From Bathynomus jamesi (Eukaryota; Arthropoda; Malacostraca; Isopoda; Cirolanidae), in NCBI GenBank assembly GCA_023014485.1, contig JAJOZX010002585.1:225001-289000 (forward strand): DNA of 64,000 nucleotides, written 5' to 3'. The position numbers were made by a program, and so were the translations under genes. Below, one piece after another: positions 1 to 11,169 of this stretch; the first letter of the stretch is position 1, and each line of letters starts with the position of its first letter. The notes below the pieces were generated by a model. It did no database searches. It worked only from the letters and a program-made list of their open reading frames with translations, and was not told where the DNA came from.

Positions 1-6
1 TATATA

Positions 7-203
7 TGATACACACAGACCGTGCATGGAACAAGGAACTCTTCTGGGATAATTAAATCCACTATAGTCCGAATAAGTAATGGTAAATGAAAAAGAAAAA
101 CTATGGTATTTGTCATTTACCATTACTTATTCGGACTATAGTGGATTTAATTATCCCAGAAGAGTTCCTTGTTCCATTCCATGCACGGTCTGCGTGTATC
201 ATA
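7..203. repeat. Near-perfect palindrome (fold-back element)
   Basis: The arm at about 7-92 is repeated as its reverse complement at about 112-202, with a spacer of roughly 20 bases and one 5-base indel. The transcript would fold into a hairpin with arms of about 85 bp. The left edge is TATATA. There is no coding capacity; the small open frame here only reads through the arms. It resembles a fold-back MITE, but neither family nor target duplication could be identified. Confidence 0.8.
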
Positions 204-249
204 AAAAACTCAGGGGACCATTCTGAGTTCATTTCCATATATATATACA

Positions 250-430
250 CATTTAACTGCAAACACGCAGTATAATTAACGTAAAGAACGACGCTTGTAT
301 AGGAGATATTCCGCGCAAGATGAGAGAGAGAGCACGAAACAAATGAAAAAATGAGGTAACCACCCGGGAATCGAACCCGGGATCTTCCGATTGCCGATCA
401 GATATGATAACCATTACACCATGGGCCTCA
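250..430 (-). repeat. tRNA-derived SINE, copy 1 (minus strand)
   Basis: On the minus strand, 430 down to 355 forms a tRNA-like head: box A GGTGTAATGGTTATCA, a 5-bp anticodon stem around loop TCGGCAA (anticodon position GGC) and box B GGTTCGATTCC. The head is followed by a body beginning GTTACCTC and a T/CT-rich tract that runs to about 250. The acceptor stem does not pair, so this is a SINE head or tRNA pseudogene, not a working tRNA gene. The head most resembles tRNA-Gln at its 5' half. The same body occurs at 505-632 and 1198-1290. Confidence 0.7.
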
Positions 431-504
431 CTCATTCAAATGCCGTAATTCTTCTACATACGCGCAGAAACCAATGCCCCAAGGGGGCACCTCCCGCATG
501 CCGT

Positions 505-632
505 AACATTATATACATTTAACTGCAAACACGCAGTATAATTAACGTAAAGAACGGCGCTTGTATAGGAGATATTCCGCGCAAGATGAGAGAGAGCACG
601 AAACAAATGAAAAAATGAGGTAACCACCTTGG
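505..632 (-). repeat. SINE body, copy 2 (headless)
   Basis: This stretch repeats the SINE body of 250-355 with only a few changes, in the same orientation, but the tRNA-like head is missing. It sits between two inverted copies of a segment that lies just upstream of the head (438-483 and 640-690). Confidence 0.7.
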
Positions 633-689
633 TAACCGCCTTGGGGCATTGGTTTCTGCGCGTATGTAGAAGAATTATGGCATTTGAAT

Positions 690-1292
690 GAGTGAGGCCC
701 ATGGTGTAATGGTTATCATATCTGATCGGCAATCGGAAGATCCCGGGTTCGATTCCCGGGTGCAGGGGCGGATCCAGGAATTGAAGCAGAGGGGGGTCCA
801 GTCTTGGTGGGGCTCGTTACTGATATGTCCTCGGGCGCCAGGGGGGGTGCCCGAGGGGGGTGTGCCCCCCTCGGTAGGAAATTTTCATATTTGAAGATAG
901 CTTTAGATGGATTTGAAGTATATTCCCGTTATCAAAATCCTGCTTGTTCACACACCCAGGCCAGGTCTGAAATGTCTCAGGATCGGACATAAACTTTTTT
1001 TCTTTATTCTTTTTAAGGAAATTAATTTTGTGGCAACCGGGATACATATACCTTAAGCCATTTTAAGTCTTCAGGTCTTATTTTTCATATATAGGAGCAA
1101 ACAAACGCAATCGAAAAATCGTTGGTCACCGTGAGCAGGGGGGTCCGGACCCCCCCCCCCCCCCCCCCCCGACCCCCCCCCCCCGGATCCGCGCCTGGGG
1201 TGGTTACCTCATTTTTTCATTTGTTTCGTGCTCTCTCTCTCATCTTGCGCGGAATATCTCCTCTACAAGCGTCGTTCTTTACGTTGATATAT
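690..1292 (+). repeat. SINE copy 3, split by a 435-bp element
   Basis: The tRNA-like head (about 692-762) is on the plus strand. Its body resumes at 1198-1290 after the inserted element at 763-1197. Removing that insert and one GGGTG duplicate restores the junction seen in copy 1. The copy ends in a TA-rich run at about 1287-1301. Confidence 0.75.
763..1197. mobile_element. Short hAT-type element with 5-bp target duplication
   Basis: The ends are inverted: CAGGGGCGGATCC on the left and GGATCCGCGCCTG on the right. The element lies between direct GGGTG copies (758-762 and 1198-1202), and the uninterrupted SINE sequence at 355-362 gives the empty site. CAGGG-type ends are typical of hAT elements. 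A 5-bp rather than 8-bp duplication is unusual and suggests a hAT subgroup with short duplications. The element is non-coding. A long C run lies near its right end (1151-1184). Confidence 0.75.
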
Positions 1293-1392
1293 ATATATAT
1301 ACGTTTTTAAAAGACTCTCCGGTCACTGCTTCAATTCATTTGTTTTTGTTTTAACACATTATTGGAACGTAAATAAATACAAATTCGAAAAC

Positions 1393-1503
1393 ATGTCCAC
1401 GGCGGACATCACTTCTAGGCAAGAGAAATCATTAGGTCTTTTAACTGCTAAATTTGTTTCTTTATTGCAAGAAGCTGAAGATGGAGTATTGGATATAAAA
1501 TGT
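1393..1503 (+). CDS. E2F: E2F transcription factor, first coding exon (E2F4/5-like)
   Basis: The frame from ATG 1393 has 36-37 codons and contains [17 protein letters not shown] followed by DGVLDIK. This is the start of the winged-helix DNA-binding domain of E2F proteins and is closest to the E2F4/5 branch from memory. In that family the domain sits near the N-terminus and binds promoters of cell-cycle genes together with DP. The exon ends at a GTGAGT donor (GT at 1504-1505), close to where known E2F4/5 first exons end. The rest of the domain (the part with RRIYDITNVLEGI in relatives) was not found here, so the next exon lies beyond the window or the copy is truncated. The upstream 100 bases are AT-rich with no clear promoter. 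It could be a stray copied exon, but the intact frame and donor argue for a real gene. Confidence 0.75.
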
Positions 1504-1768
1504 GTGAGTTTCTTATTTTTATAATTACAAATAATATGTGAAAGTGACGTTGTTATTGACTTACCCAGCATGGAAAAATTTACAGAATGATGCCCCAGTT
1601 GATCTTAAAGATAGGCTTATGTTTGGTAATTGTTACTTTTCAGCCCAGACTGCTATTTCCCATGAAACCTAGGTTTTTCTCATGGTTTTTGATGTGATTC
1701 ATGCGAATCTGACCTTCATTTCCGTCGGAAATGACCAGTTGTTAAGATATACCCCATCCCCTACTGGC
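1504..1768 (+). other. Start of putative E2F intron 1 with a dispersed repeat
   Basis: After the donor the sequence is non-coding. The stretch at about 1628-1700 (a TACTTTTCAGCCCA motif, then one containing CATGAAACCTAGG) recurs in inverted form near 13250-13280 and 13905-13930, so it is part of a dispersed repeat that I could not classify. Confidence 0.5.
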
Positions 1769-1900
1769 CAGGCGTTCTTAACCTTTTTTCTTAAGTGAGC
1801 AAATTTTTGGCAATTACAGAGTGAGCAACATATATGAAAAAAAGCCTTTAACAAAGTTTAAATTAGATAAATATTTAACTATTTAAATATTTCTTTGGTT

Positions 1901-2517
1901 ATTATATAGAAAATGGCGCAACCCGAAGTATGATGTAAAAAACATTTTATTAAGTCAATTTCGATGTGCTGAAGCCAAATCTGTTAACCATTTGGTGTGC
2001 AAATTACATTTTTACAGATTATAAATAAAATTACAAATTTTTGAAGTTCATTCATTTGCCCATCATTTATGTTTTGGTTCCAATAATTTTGCTCCACAAG
2101 TCAAAGTAGTTCTTAACAGAAGCAATTTTATAACCCCTTTTAAAATGCGCCCTTTTAATGTTTGTATAGCAATGGAGTGTGAAGGGTGTTCTGTTAGATA
2201 CATTGAAGCTATTGTAAAGTGTTACGAAAATGATGAAGCAATTATATTTTTCCAAAAATATGGTGTTTTGCTTTCTGAGTTGTCGTGCCCAACGTGTGGT
2301 TATTTTACTCTTAGGTTAGGTTAGGTTAGTTTTCATGTGCTTGTTAGCCATTTTTTAGGCAAATGCTTCATAATAAGAGTAAAATATAAATAACATTTAC
2401 TCTAATTTGAAGCATTTGCACACCAAATGGTTAACAGATTTGGCTTCAGCACATCGAAATTGACCTAATAAAATGTTTTTTACATCATATTTCGGGTTGC
2501 GCCATTTTCTATATAAT
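1901..2517. mobile_element. MITE with ~105-bp inverted repeats
   Basis: The first ~105 bases, starting ATTATATAGAAAATGGCGC, return as the reverse complement at about 2405-2517 with few mismatches. The centre is non-coding and holds three and a half TTAGG units. The element sits inside the Charlie-like hAT and is therefore younger. The target duplication is unclear because both flanks are AT-rich (possibly TTA or TA). Confidence 0.75.
2311..2329 (+). repeat. Short interstitial TTAGG run
   Basis: Three TTAGG units plus TTAG stand in tandem inside the MITE. TTAGG is the usual arthropod telomere repeat. This run is too short and too internal to be a telomere. Similar GGTTAGG and CCTAACC strings recur in MITEs at 12935, 13290, 19250 and in the 34307 array. 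Confidence 0.7.
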
Positions 2518-2697
2518 TACTATTTCTTTAAACGCATGCAAACTTCATAATGCTTAATTAAAATTTTTAGGTATATTGAAAAACATCAATAAGTTCTAAT
2601 TCTGCAGCTGCTATTTCCTCTTGTTTGAAAATTTGTCAGATAATCAATCTTGAAATTTATGTAGTTTGTCAATAATTAAAAGTTTGGTAGATGCTCT

Positions 2698-3063
2698 TTA
2701 TAAGTGTTTGAACCTCTCTTCGAACTCGTCACTAATGTTTTCGAGTGCTTTTACTACGAGTGATGGATAGTTGCTAGCAGTTTCAGCCAAATATTTTTTA
2801 AGTTTAGGAAAATAATTAAGATTCTCCTTAGAAACTTGGTTCTGAGAAAGTTTTTTTTTTAAATCCCGTAATTTCTCATATAAGGCAATAACAAAATTAT
2901 TTTTTTCTTGCAACCTCAGATTTAAGTCGTTTAAATGGCTAAAAATGTTGATCATGAATGAAAATGTTATCTTGAAGTCAGTAGTAAAAATTTCAGGAAA
3001 AATATTATCCTTTTTGCTTTGTATTAGAAAAGTAGGCTTTGTTTGTGAGCAACATTTGCTCAT
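2698..3063 (-). pseudogene. Charlie-type hAT transposase fragment
   Basis: A 121-codon open stretch contains FMINIFSHLNDLNLRLQEKN and, later, SDEFEERF. This matches the pattern of vertebrate and arthropod Charlie-like transposases, including the domesticated GTF2IRD2/ZBED5-type proteins, in the region between the second catalytic Asp and the C-terminal dimerisation domain. The zinc finger, catalytic motifs and C-terminus are absent, so the copy is a fragment. It fits the Charlie-type ends around it. Confidence 0.6.
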
Positions 3064-4568
3064 TTGAAGAGCAACATGTTGCTCGCAAGTGACAGGTTAA
3101 GGACCCCTGCCCTACCCCATCAATATTGGGGAACCTGTGGGTAGTGATGTGAGTCGTTTTTTATTGTCATTTTTTTTGTTTTTTTGTCATTTTTTTTTGT
3201 TTAAAACGAAGATAATTTTTTTTTTTTTTTAAACTTATTCCATATTTTTCTTCCTTTAATCTAATAAGTATATTAGTATTAGCTATAATTTACTATACTA
3301 CCATGCTTATACGGTTATACCTAGTATATATAGTCATCATTTAGAAAAACTGAATCATACAAAAAGTATATAATAGAAATAAAAAGTGAGGGTTTGTTTT
3401 TCCTATGTATATATATTTTTTAACTAGAACATGAAACATTCTTCCTCGTTTCAAACAATATACATAATTGTGATTGGCAAGAGTACCAGTATATGGGTCA
3501 TTCTCTGTCAGATCAACCAAAAAAAATTGAAATTAATACCCTCATCTCTCATATTTTGCTGAAATTTGGTTTATAGGGAGTTTGTGAGCCCTGAATCCAT
3601 TTCTGAAATTATAAGGTCCATCTGACCAACGGTTCAAGAGATATGACCTCGGGCAATTTGAGGTCACTCGCGAGGTTACTAACATTTGGCGAGCCATAAC
3701 TTGGGTAATAATTGTCATAATTATATAAAAGTATATATATTTAGAATCCAAAAACGACAAGGAATCCAAATATGCAAGTTTTAGAACTCTAGGTTGAAAA
3801 ATAAAAAAGTTACACTGTAACCAAAATTTGAGGTCACAATTTGACCTCTGGGGTATCAAATGAGAATTTTTTTTTAAATGTAAAAAATGAAGGCATAGGC
3901 ATTGGCTATTAGAATCAGCAAAAAAAAGTTTGTTTATGTTAGTATTTTCATGTAACTAACATATAAGTGAACACCATATTCATAAGTTGTGCGTCAATTC
4001 TACCTATTTTTTCATACTTAAGCTCATAATTTGACCTATAGAAATTAAAATTACATTTTTTATAGATATAAAAAACAAAGTCAGAGTTCTTGACTAATAG
4101 AAACAATCATAAAAAGTTTGTTTATGTTGGTACTTTTCATGTAACTAACTTATAAGTGAACACCATATTTATAAATTGCTTGTCATTTCAAGGAATTTTT
4201 ATATCTTAGCTATCAATTTGACCTCAAGCTCCAAGAATTTAATAAAAATTGTATTTCACTGCTAATCTACACTGGCAATAATAGTTATAATAGTGAAAGG
4301 GGAAGACTAAGCTCACATGTAGCCTAAACAAACCTGTTGAAACATGTTGCTACTTGTCTAAGTGCAGAATCAACACAGATAGTTGCAAAATTCCTTGTCT
4401 ACAGGTTAGTACAGTTCCAGCCAGCACTGTGGGTGGCTGGTGGGTATGGTGTTTTAATGAGCCTCAGAGACTATCAAGGCCTAAAATATTAAGTGTGTAT
4501 AGCTATATATTTTCTAAAAATATATATTACCTAATTGTAAATCCTATATCTTTACAGATCAAAATACA

Positions 4569-7132
4569 ATGGTTCGGCACTTGAAATACTGCCAGGACCC
4601 TATTCAAAAACACAAGAAACGCATAACAATCAATCTTAGAAAAGTGACTGATGTATTTGTTGAAAAATGTGCTGGAAGAGTGAAAAAAGACTCATTGTTG
4701 TGTGTGAACTGCTGGACACTGATAATGAAAAACCCCACTATACTTAGTACCACTGAAAACAATGAGTCTGAGCAGGATTCAAATGAATCATCTACTATCA
4801 GTGGCTTGAGTAACATCTCTTCAATTTAAGATCTGGACAATGACAGTGATTGCTTGATAAAGGAAAATCCTTCAACTTCAGTTGAACCAGTTCTAGCATT
4901 TCTGGACCAAACACCAGTTAAAAAAAGTAAGTAATAAATTAATATAATAACTTATACTTTACTACAAGGTCTGTTTGATCTACTATATAGCCAATTATAT
5001 AGCATTTAAGGTACTATAATTAATATTTAATTACTAATATTCAGGTGTGTGAAACCTTTTTTTCTGTTCTTTTCAGAAGGGCTGTCATTAAGCCAGAAAA
5101 AGCGCAAGGCTCGTGGTAAGCTATCATCTGCTCAGAAACACCTGAAGGAGAGGCTAGAACTCAGTTATGGTGTTCAAATTACTGAGGAGGTAAGTGATAC
5201 TTCAAAACCTGAAACTAAATCTGAAAAACATCTAGACAAATTAATGAATGAATTGAAACAGTCATTCCTGGAGAGCAAATGTCACCATCACAAACTACAA
5301 ATATTGACACACTCACCATACACAATTGAAAAAACAGCTAGTTTCTTTCAAACTACAACATACATGGTGAAAAGAAGCCGTTCACTTAAATCAGAACATG
5401 GAATCCTTCCGAAGATTCCACTAATGAGCAAAGGAAAAGTGATATCTGAAGAACACAAAGATATAATTAGAAGATTCTATGAGTCAGAAGAGGTTAGTCG
5501 TATGTGTCCTGGCCAAAAGGATTGCGTGAAAGTTATCAGTGCTGAAGGTGCAATGAAGGTGCAAAAATGATTGGTCCTCGGGAATTTAAGAGAGATGTTT
5601 GAACTATATAAAAATGATGAAAAGAATCCCAAAATAGGATTTTCCACATTTGCAAAATTACGGCCATCATATTGTGTGCTTGCTGGTAGTGGTGGGACTC
5701 ATTCTGTCTGTGTCTGCACATACCATCAAAATCCAAAATTGCAGCTGGCTGCATTGGGAGAAAGAGGTCTTTCATACAAGGATCTTATGGATTACAGTGT
5801 CTGCAGTACAGAAAGAGAGACTTGCATGATGCAACTTTGCAATGATTGCCCAAGAGAAGAGGGTGTCCTGGATTTTCTTGAGTTACTTGACAGTGTGAAA
5901 TCAGCTCCAAATGAAATATCTTACAAGCAATGGGTGACTGTTGACCGTTGTACAATGGTTGATAAGGTGGAGCCACTTCATGAATACTTATCATCCCTAA
6001 GCATGAAAATATCCCGCATGGTTCATCACTTTGTTGCTCAGCAACAATCACAGTACTTCAAGCAGTTGAAAGAAACACTACCACCTCAGAGCGAGGTAGT
6101 TATAGTAGGTGATTTCTCTGAGAATTATTCTTTCATTGTCCAGGATGCTGCCCAAGGGTTTCACTGGGACAATTCACAGTGTACAGTTCACCCTTTTGTC
6201 ATCTATTATAGATCATCTGCAGACCAGGAACTTAGCCATTTTAGTGTCTGTTTCTTATCTGCATCACTAAAACACAACACTATAATGGTTTACTCATTCA
6301 TATTGAAGCTTATGACATATGTTAAATTCAGATGCCCACAATTGAAGAAGGTGCACTATTTCTCAGATGGATGTGCTGGCCAATATAAGAACAGATACAA
6401 CTTCACAAATCTCTGTTACCATGAAGAGGATTTTGGTCTGTCTTGTGAATGGCACTTCTTTGCTACATCCCATGGCAAAAATGCATGTGATGGGATTGGA
6501 GGAACAGTGAAAAGAGCTACTGCTCGTGCCAGTTTGCAGAGAACTACAGAGAGGCAAATTCTTACACCAGAACACATGTTTCAGTTTTGTGAAGAAAACT
6601 TGAGCAAGAAGATAAATTTTTTCTTTGTAACTACAGCTGATTTGAAAGATGCAGAAGAACGGTTGGAACATCGATTCAAGGATAGTAGGGCTATTCCTGG
6701 AACTCAGAAATATCATAGATTTGTTCCCCTAAACAAGGAAGAACTGATGGTGTATCCCATTTCAAGTGGCATTGGAGAAAAGAAAAGAATAAGGAAAAGT
6801 CATTTACTAATGAACCTGCAATGCTTGGTAACCTAAAATGTGTCAAACCAGGAGAGTATGTTGGCTGCATTTATGACATGCAAGTTTGGTATGGAATTGT
6901 GGAGGAATATTGTAAAGAGTTTGATGATTTCACTGTGAACTTTCTACATCCCTCTGGGTCATCAGGATCAAGTGCATATTATTATCCATCAAACAAGGAT
7001 TCATGTGCAGTGCCAGGACATCATATATTAACTGTAATGAGTTGTCCTACCCTAAGAGGAGGCAGCAGAATTCAATACATTTTTCCACAAAAAGAAATTG
7101 ATGAGAGCATCGAGCATGCAAAATTGTATTAG
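4569..7132 (+). pseudogene. Sola-like transposase, copy 1 (broken)
   Basis: Exon 1 starts at ATG 4569, just after an acceptor (TTTACAG ends near 4558), and reads to a GTAAGT donor at 4927. The intron ends in TTTTCAG at 5076. Exon 2 continues to TAA at 7130. The encoded protein of about 800 residues has an N-terminal Cys/His cluster (CQDPIQKH then LLCVNC), an acidic linker, a basic helical region, and a catalytic core with GDFSENYSF, YFSDGCAGQYKN and SHGKNACDGIGG, where the Asp residues are catalytic candidates. A C-terminal domain follows, possibly Tudor/SH3-like. Lesions are TAA at 4827, TGA at 5568 (an Arg codon in relatives) and a one-base deletion near 6800. Copy 2 lacks the first two stops. 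Confidence 0.75.
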
Positions 7133-7582
7133 GCTAGCACATGAATCCTCTAAGTAGGTCTTCCCCTTTCACTATTATAACTATTATTGCCATGTAGATT
7201 AGCAGTGAAATACAATTTTACATTTTTTGCCTTTGTTTTTATATCTATAAAAAAATGTAATTTTAATTTCTATAGGTCAAATTATGAGCTTAAGTGTGAA
7301 AAAATAGGTAGAATTGACGCACAACTTATGAATATGGTGTTCACTTATATGTTAGTTACATGAAAAATACTAACATAAACAAACTTTTTTTTGCTGATTC
7401 TAATAGCCAATGCCTATGCCTTCATTTTTTACATTTAAAAAAAAAATTCTCATTTGATACCCCAGAGGTCAAATCATGACCTCAAATTTTGGTTACAGTG
7501 TAACTTTTTTATTTTTCAACCTAGAGTTCTAAAACCTGCATATTTGGATTCCTTGTCGTTTTCTGATTCTAAATATATATAC

Positions 7583-10500
7583 TAGGGTGACACTTATTTT
7601 CGAAAGTTTGAATTTTTATCGGGACGGGCGCGTTTCTGGTTCCATTTTGTCAAAAAATATCGTGTGTAAAATATTTTTGAAATAAAACAATATTTAGAAC
7701 TGCCTCAATACGGTCAAAGTTTGTATATTTTCTCGAAAAGTAGAAATTTTAGATCATGATGTTCTATGCCTCTAGCAAATAAAATATCACTTCTAGTTTG
7801 TTCAAGCTACTAATCTTGACCTAAAACATATAACTGGACTTCATACTTTCAACTCTAGGTCCCCCTCAACTCGAGTATTAGCCCCTCAAGGGGGGGGGTA
7901 TCATGGGCGCCCATCTCCCTCTCATTGTTGCCTACTTTGCAGAGGTCACGGTGGACTTGCGGGCGGTTGGGAAGTCACAGCGGTGCTTCTCGACCACTTG
8001 TAAGAGGAACTGCCTTTGGTCTTCACTCTTGGTAAGGGCCAGGTTGAAAGACTGCATCAACGCCACCCCGCGCTCCGCGAAGTCATTGACAACTTGAAGG
8101 GCCTGGACTCGGCGGGATGCGGCGATGAAGGCTGGGTCTGTCCGCCACTCCTCCGGATCCTTGAGCAGGAAGGCGGTGCTGATGTCCAGAACCTTGAAGA
8201 ACTCCTTTGATGTAGTCATTGTGAACTTGGCCAATGTATTGTTGGCGATTGAGGCGGTGGACAGGTCCACATTGATACGCCGCGGGGGATCCTCCGATCC
8301 TTCCTCTTCTTCCATCGCTTTAATCATCTCCCGCTTTGTCGCCAAGTCGATACCCTCGTCGAAGATGGCCAGGGTGACGAGGCGCTCGCTCAAGTACCAT
8401 AGGTGCCTGGCGAAGACTGTCGCCGTCGCCTTGGCCACCGCTGAGTCCGGATAATAGACGAGGGCCTTGAGCAGCGCGAGGTCCGCGGCTGGGGCCGTTG
8501 CCGGGAGCGGCGCTTTGTACCAGGCCGTCACATAGATGGACACGGCGAAGATGGTGAATCGCCGGATTCCAGCCGCTTCGCCTGACGACATCTGAAACTG
8601 TTCCCTGAACAGGAACAGTTTGATGGCATAGATGACTTTTGCCATCCAGCGCGCGCGATGGAAGGCGCCGGGATGAGCGAACCGGGCACCCGCTTGTTCG
8701 GACCGCCCAGCACAATTACAGAGAGCTCCAGAAGTTCCCTGTAGTCATCACGTGGATGTTGACGTCGAGGAGGCGGCTGAATTCGATCAGCAGGTCGTCG
8801 CGGGCGTCCTTCAGGTGCTGCGGCATGGTTCCATCCTCGAAGGGCTTCGCTTTGGTTTGATCGATGAAGTCCCACTGGGTGGCGAATCGTTTGAACAGGA
8901 GGATGTCAGGACCAGTAGAGGGACCGAGGCACGCTGTGAATGCCTTCTCGCACACCAGTTTGTGGATGTGGTGGCGGCAAGCCAAATGAAGCACTGTCTT
9001 CTCGAGTTTCTGCTCAATGATATAGCAAGCTCCTCCTGAGAGTCCTGTGTTTGAGGCGGTGGTGTCAAAAGAGAGGGCACAGATCCGTCCCTTGATGTCC
9101 CAATCCTCGAGGGCAGAGAGGACGGCTTCCGCCATGGCGCGGCCGGTGCCGTCGGGGAGGCTGGGCACAGCCAGAAGCTTGTCGACGTTCTCCCCAGACA
9201 CCAGAACTGGAAGGCGATCTTCAGCAGGGCCTCCGTCAGCCGCTGGTACGATTTTCCCGTCCCAGTGAACAGTCGGCGGCACAGTAGGATGGAAGGCTGC
9301 CTTCATTTCCGCTGCTGCCATAGCACGGAACTTTGCTCGGTCGCGGCGGGAGGATTCGCGGTTCAAGACCAGCTCCTCAGGGTCGTGGCCCAAGCTCCTC
9401 GCAGCGCCGACAGCAAAAAAACACCACCTCGGTCGGTAAGTTTCGTCCGATCCATCGCTGCGGAGAGATCAGGGGTGATCATCTTTTTCGACACGCGGAA
9501 TCGCTTGGGTGGTAAAGGGGTCGTAGATGCTTCTGCATTCGACGTGGACGGGCCTGGGAGAGAGAGCTCTTCCTCCTCTTCTCGGCGACGACGCCGTGTC
9601 GGTGACCGAGTCGGGCTGCTTGCACCTGAGCTGGAGCTCGATGCCAGTTCGACGAGTTCTTCTCGGCTCTCTCTGTTCGCCCTTTCATCATCTTGCCGGC
9701 GGCTCCTTTCCGCTTCCTGTCTCCTCGCACGCTCCTCCTCAGTGTGCAGCATCATGTCATGTGTGGAGGAGATGCGGCCGCGCCGCACCTCGGCCCTTTG
9801 TCCCATCAGGAACTCCCTGTCCTCTTCGATTGTGATCATTGACATCGCCTGTTCGTGTGCGATGTCGAAGAGGCGGTCAAGGGATGAGAGGAACTCGGCC
9901 TCGTTCCTGATTTGGGTCACAGTGCGCCGTTTCGAGTTCTTGTTCAGAGCCCGCCACTTCTCGTACATTCGGAGAACCTTGTCCCTTGCGTGTTGGTCTT
10001 TCTGCGTAGGAATACGGGACCACTCCCAGAATTCCTTGACTGCGGTCACTGTCTCAGCGGCTGCTTCCTTGATCGGCTTCTTGATGTCAAGGTGAAGGTG
10101 GAAAAAGTACTGAAGCGCCTGCTTTCCCGTAGGCAGCATGCTTCCTGTGATGCTGTGGTCCACGGTCCCCAGGAGATAGACTGCTGTTTTAGATCTTGTT
10201 GCCGAAGCCATCACGTCATTTCAGAACTCACTGAAAAAGAGAATGAAACACTGTTAGTGTTGGCAAAACTCGTCACAACCCATTTTCTACTTAGAATAAT
10301 ATGTTCTTTCGCCTGTATCAATATTTGGATAAACTCGTGTTACACCCTGTATAATACCTCATTTTAGTCTTCTGTACACCAGTGCGGAAGACTAAACCAA
10401 CGACTGACCATCCGTCTGTCTGCCTGTTATCATTTTTCAACTCAGAAACTACAGCAGCTATCGAAACGAAAACTGACATGATAACAGAACGCCATGAGTA

Positions 10501-10667
10501 CTTTTCGACAAAAAGTATAAACTTTGACCTAGTTGAGGCAGTTCTAATTATTATTTTATTTCAAAAATATTTTACACACAATGTTTTTAGACGGAATGAC
10601 ACCAGAAATGCGCCTGTCCTGATAGAAATTCCCAAAAAATGAAAAACCCCAAATAAGTGGCACCCTA
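7583..10667 (-). mobile_element. hAT-like element A (GC-rich family)
   Basis: The ends are TAGGGTGACACTTATTTT on the left and AAATAAGTGGCACCCTA on the right, with an 8-bp duplication ATATATAC (7575-7582 and 10668-10675). The second Sola-like copy shows the uninterrupted target at 51602-51609. A is a near-identical, inverted relative of element B (25643-28748). The TAGGG start fits the hAT terminal consensus, and 8-bp duplications are standard for hAT. Confidence 0.85.
7932..10211 (-). pseudogene. hAT-like transposase, element A (three frameshifts)
   Basis: The reading starts at ATG 10211 and ends at TAG 7932, parallel to the 760-codon gene of element B. Relative to B it lacks single bases at three places: about 9410 (before the SLGHDPEEL motif), about 8760 (after the SRLLD motif) and about 8690 (before ARWMAK). 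Otherwise the parts carry the same motifs: HWDGKIV, FDTTASNTG, CRHHIH and NDFAERG. Coding sequence is strikingly GC-rich compared with the AT-rich element around it. All lesions are single-base deletions, which suggests recent inactivation, though assembly error at homopolymers should be ruled out. Confidence 0.85.
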
Positions 10668-11169
10668 ATATATACTTTTATATAATTGTGACCATTATTA
10701 CCCAAGTTATGGGTCACCAAATGTTAGTGACCTCGCAAGTGACCTCAAATTTCCCAAGGTCATATCTCTTGAACCATTGGTCGGATTGACCTTATAATTT
10801 CAGAAATGGATTCAGGGCCCACAAACTCCCTATAAACCAAATTTCAGCAAAATCTGAGAGATGAGGGTGTTAGGCACTGGTTGATCTGACAGAGAATGAA
10901 TGACCCATATATATTCCAGATAGAAAAAAAAATATTCACCTTTTTGTTAACCTAATGTTGTTTAACCTTCATTTCCATGGAAGAATCATCACTAGATTGG
11001 GTAGAGCATATATGCTAGTTTCAATATCACAGGTACTGGTATAATATACATAATAAAAAATACATAATACTGGTATAAAACAATATATATAATTGTGATT
11101 GGCAAATTTTCCAAATAGAAAAATAAAAAAAATAAAAATATTCATCTCTTTCTTTAACCTTTGTGTTAA

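Larger units (their letters stand above)
1769..3109 (-). mobile_element. Charlie-like hAT transposon remnant
   Basis: The left end is CAGGCGTTCTTAACC and the right end is GGTTAAGGACCCCTG. These are imperfect inverted repeats of the CAGGGG type seen in Charlie hAT elements, continued by matching GAGCAA stretches inside both ends. Flanks share CCCTAC but no clean 8-bp duplication remains, which suggests an old insertion. It contains the C-terminal part of a transposase on the minus strand and a nested MITE. Confidence 0.6.
3495..10906 (+). mobile_element. Sola-like DNA transposon, copy 1, with nested hAT-like element A
   Basis: The terminal inverted repeats begin GGGTCATTCTCTGTCAGATC and extend over several hundred bases in both arms. 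The 4-bp duplication is ATAT (3491-3494 and 10907-10910). Two other elements (47531 and 56367) have GGGTCATTC ends and different 4-bp duplications (CTAT, TATT). Long inverted repeats, 4-bp duplications and a large DDE-type protein fit the Sola superfamily, but this assignment is from memory and not certain. Element A was inserted later at 7583-10667. Confidence 0.75.

Noticed and set aside
87..275. 62-codon open frame at the window start
   Set aside because: It lies in the arms of a palindrome and has no protein features.
692..762. A functional tRNA gene (anticodon loop TCGGCAA)
   Set aside because: D-, anticodon- and T-arms look fine but the acceptor stem does not pair, and the unit is tied to a repeated body. 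It is a SINE head.
2311..2329. Telomere fragment
   Set aside because: Fewer than four TTAGG units, inside a MITE.
3542..3859. 105-codon minus frame, repeated at 47653-47895
   Set aside because: It is within the non-coding inverted repeats of the Sola-like element.
9265..10095. 276-codon plus-strand frame, with a matching 275-codon minus-strand frame at 26220-27047
   Set aside because: Both are antisense shadows of the GC-rich A and B transposase genes, where stops are rare.
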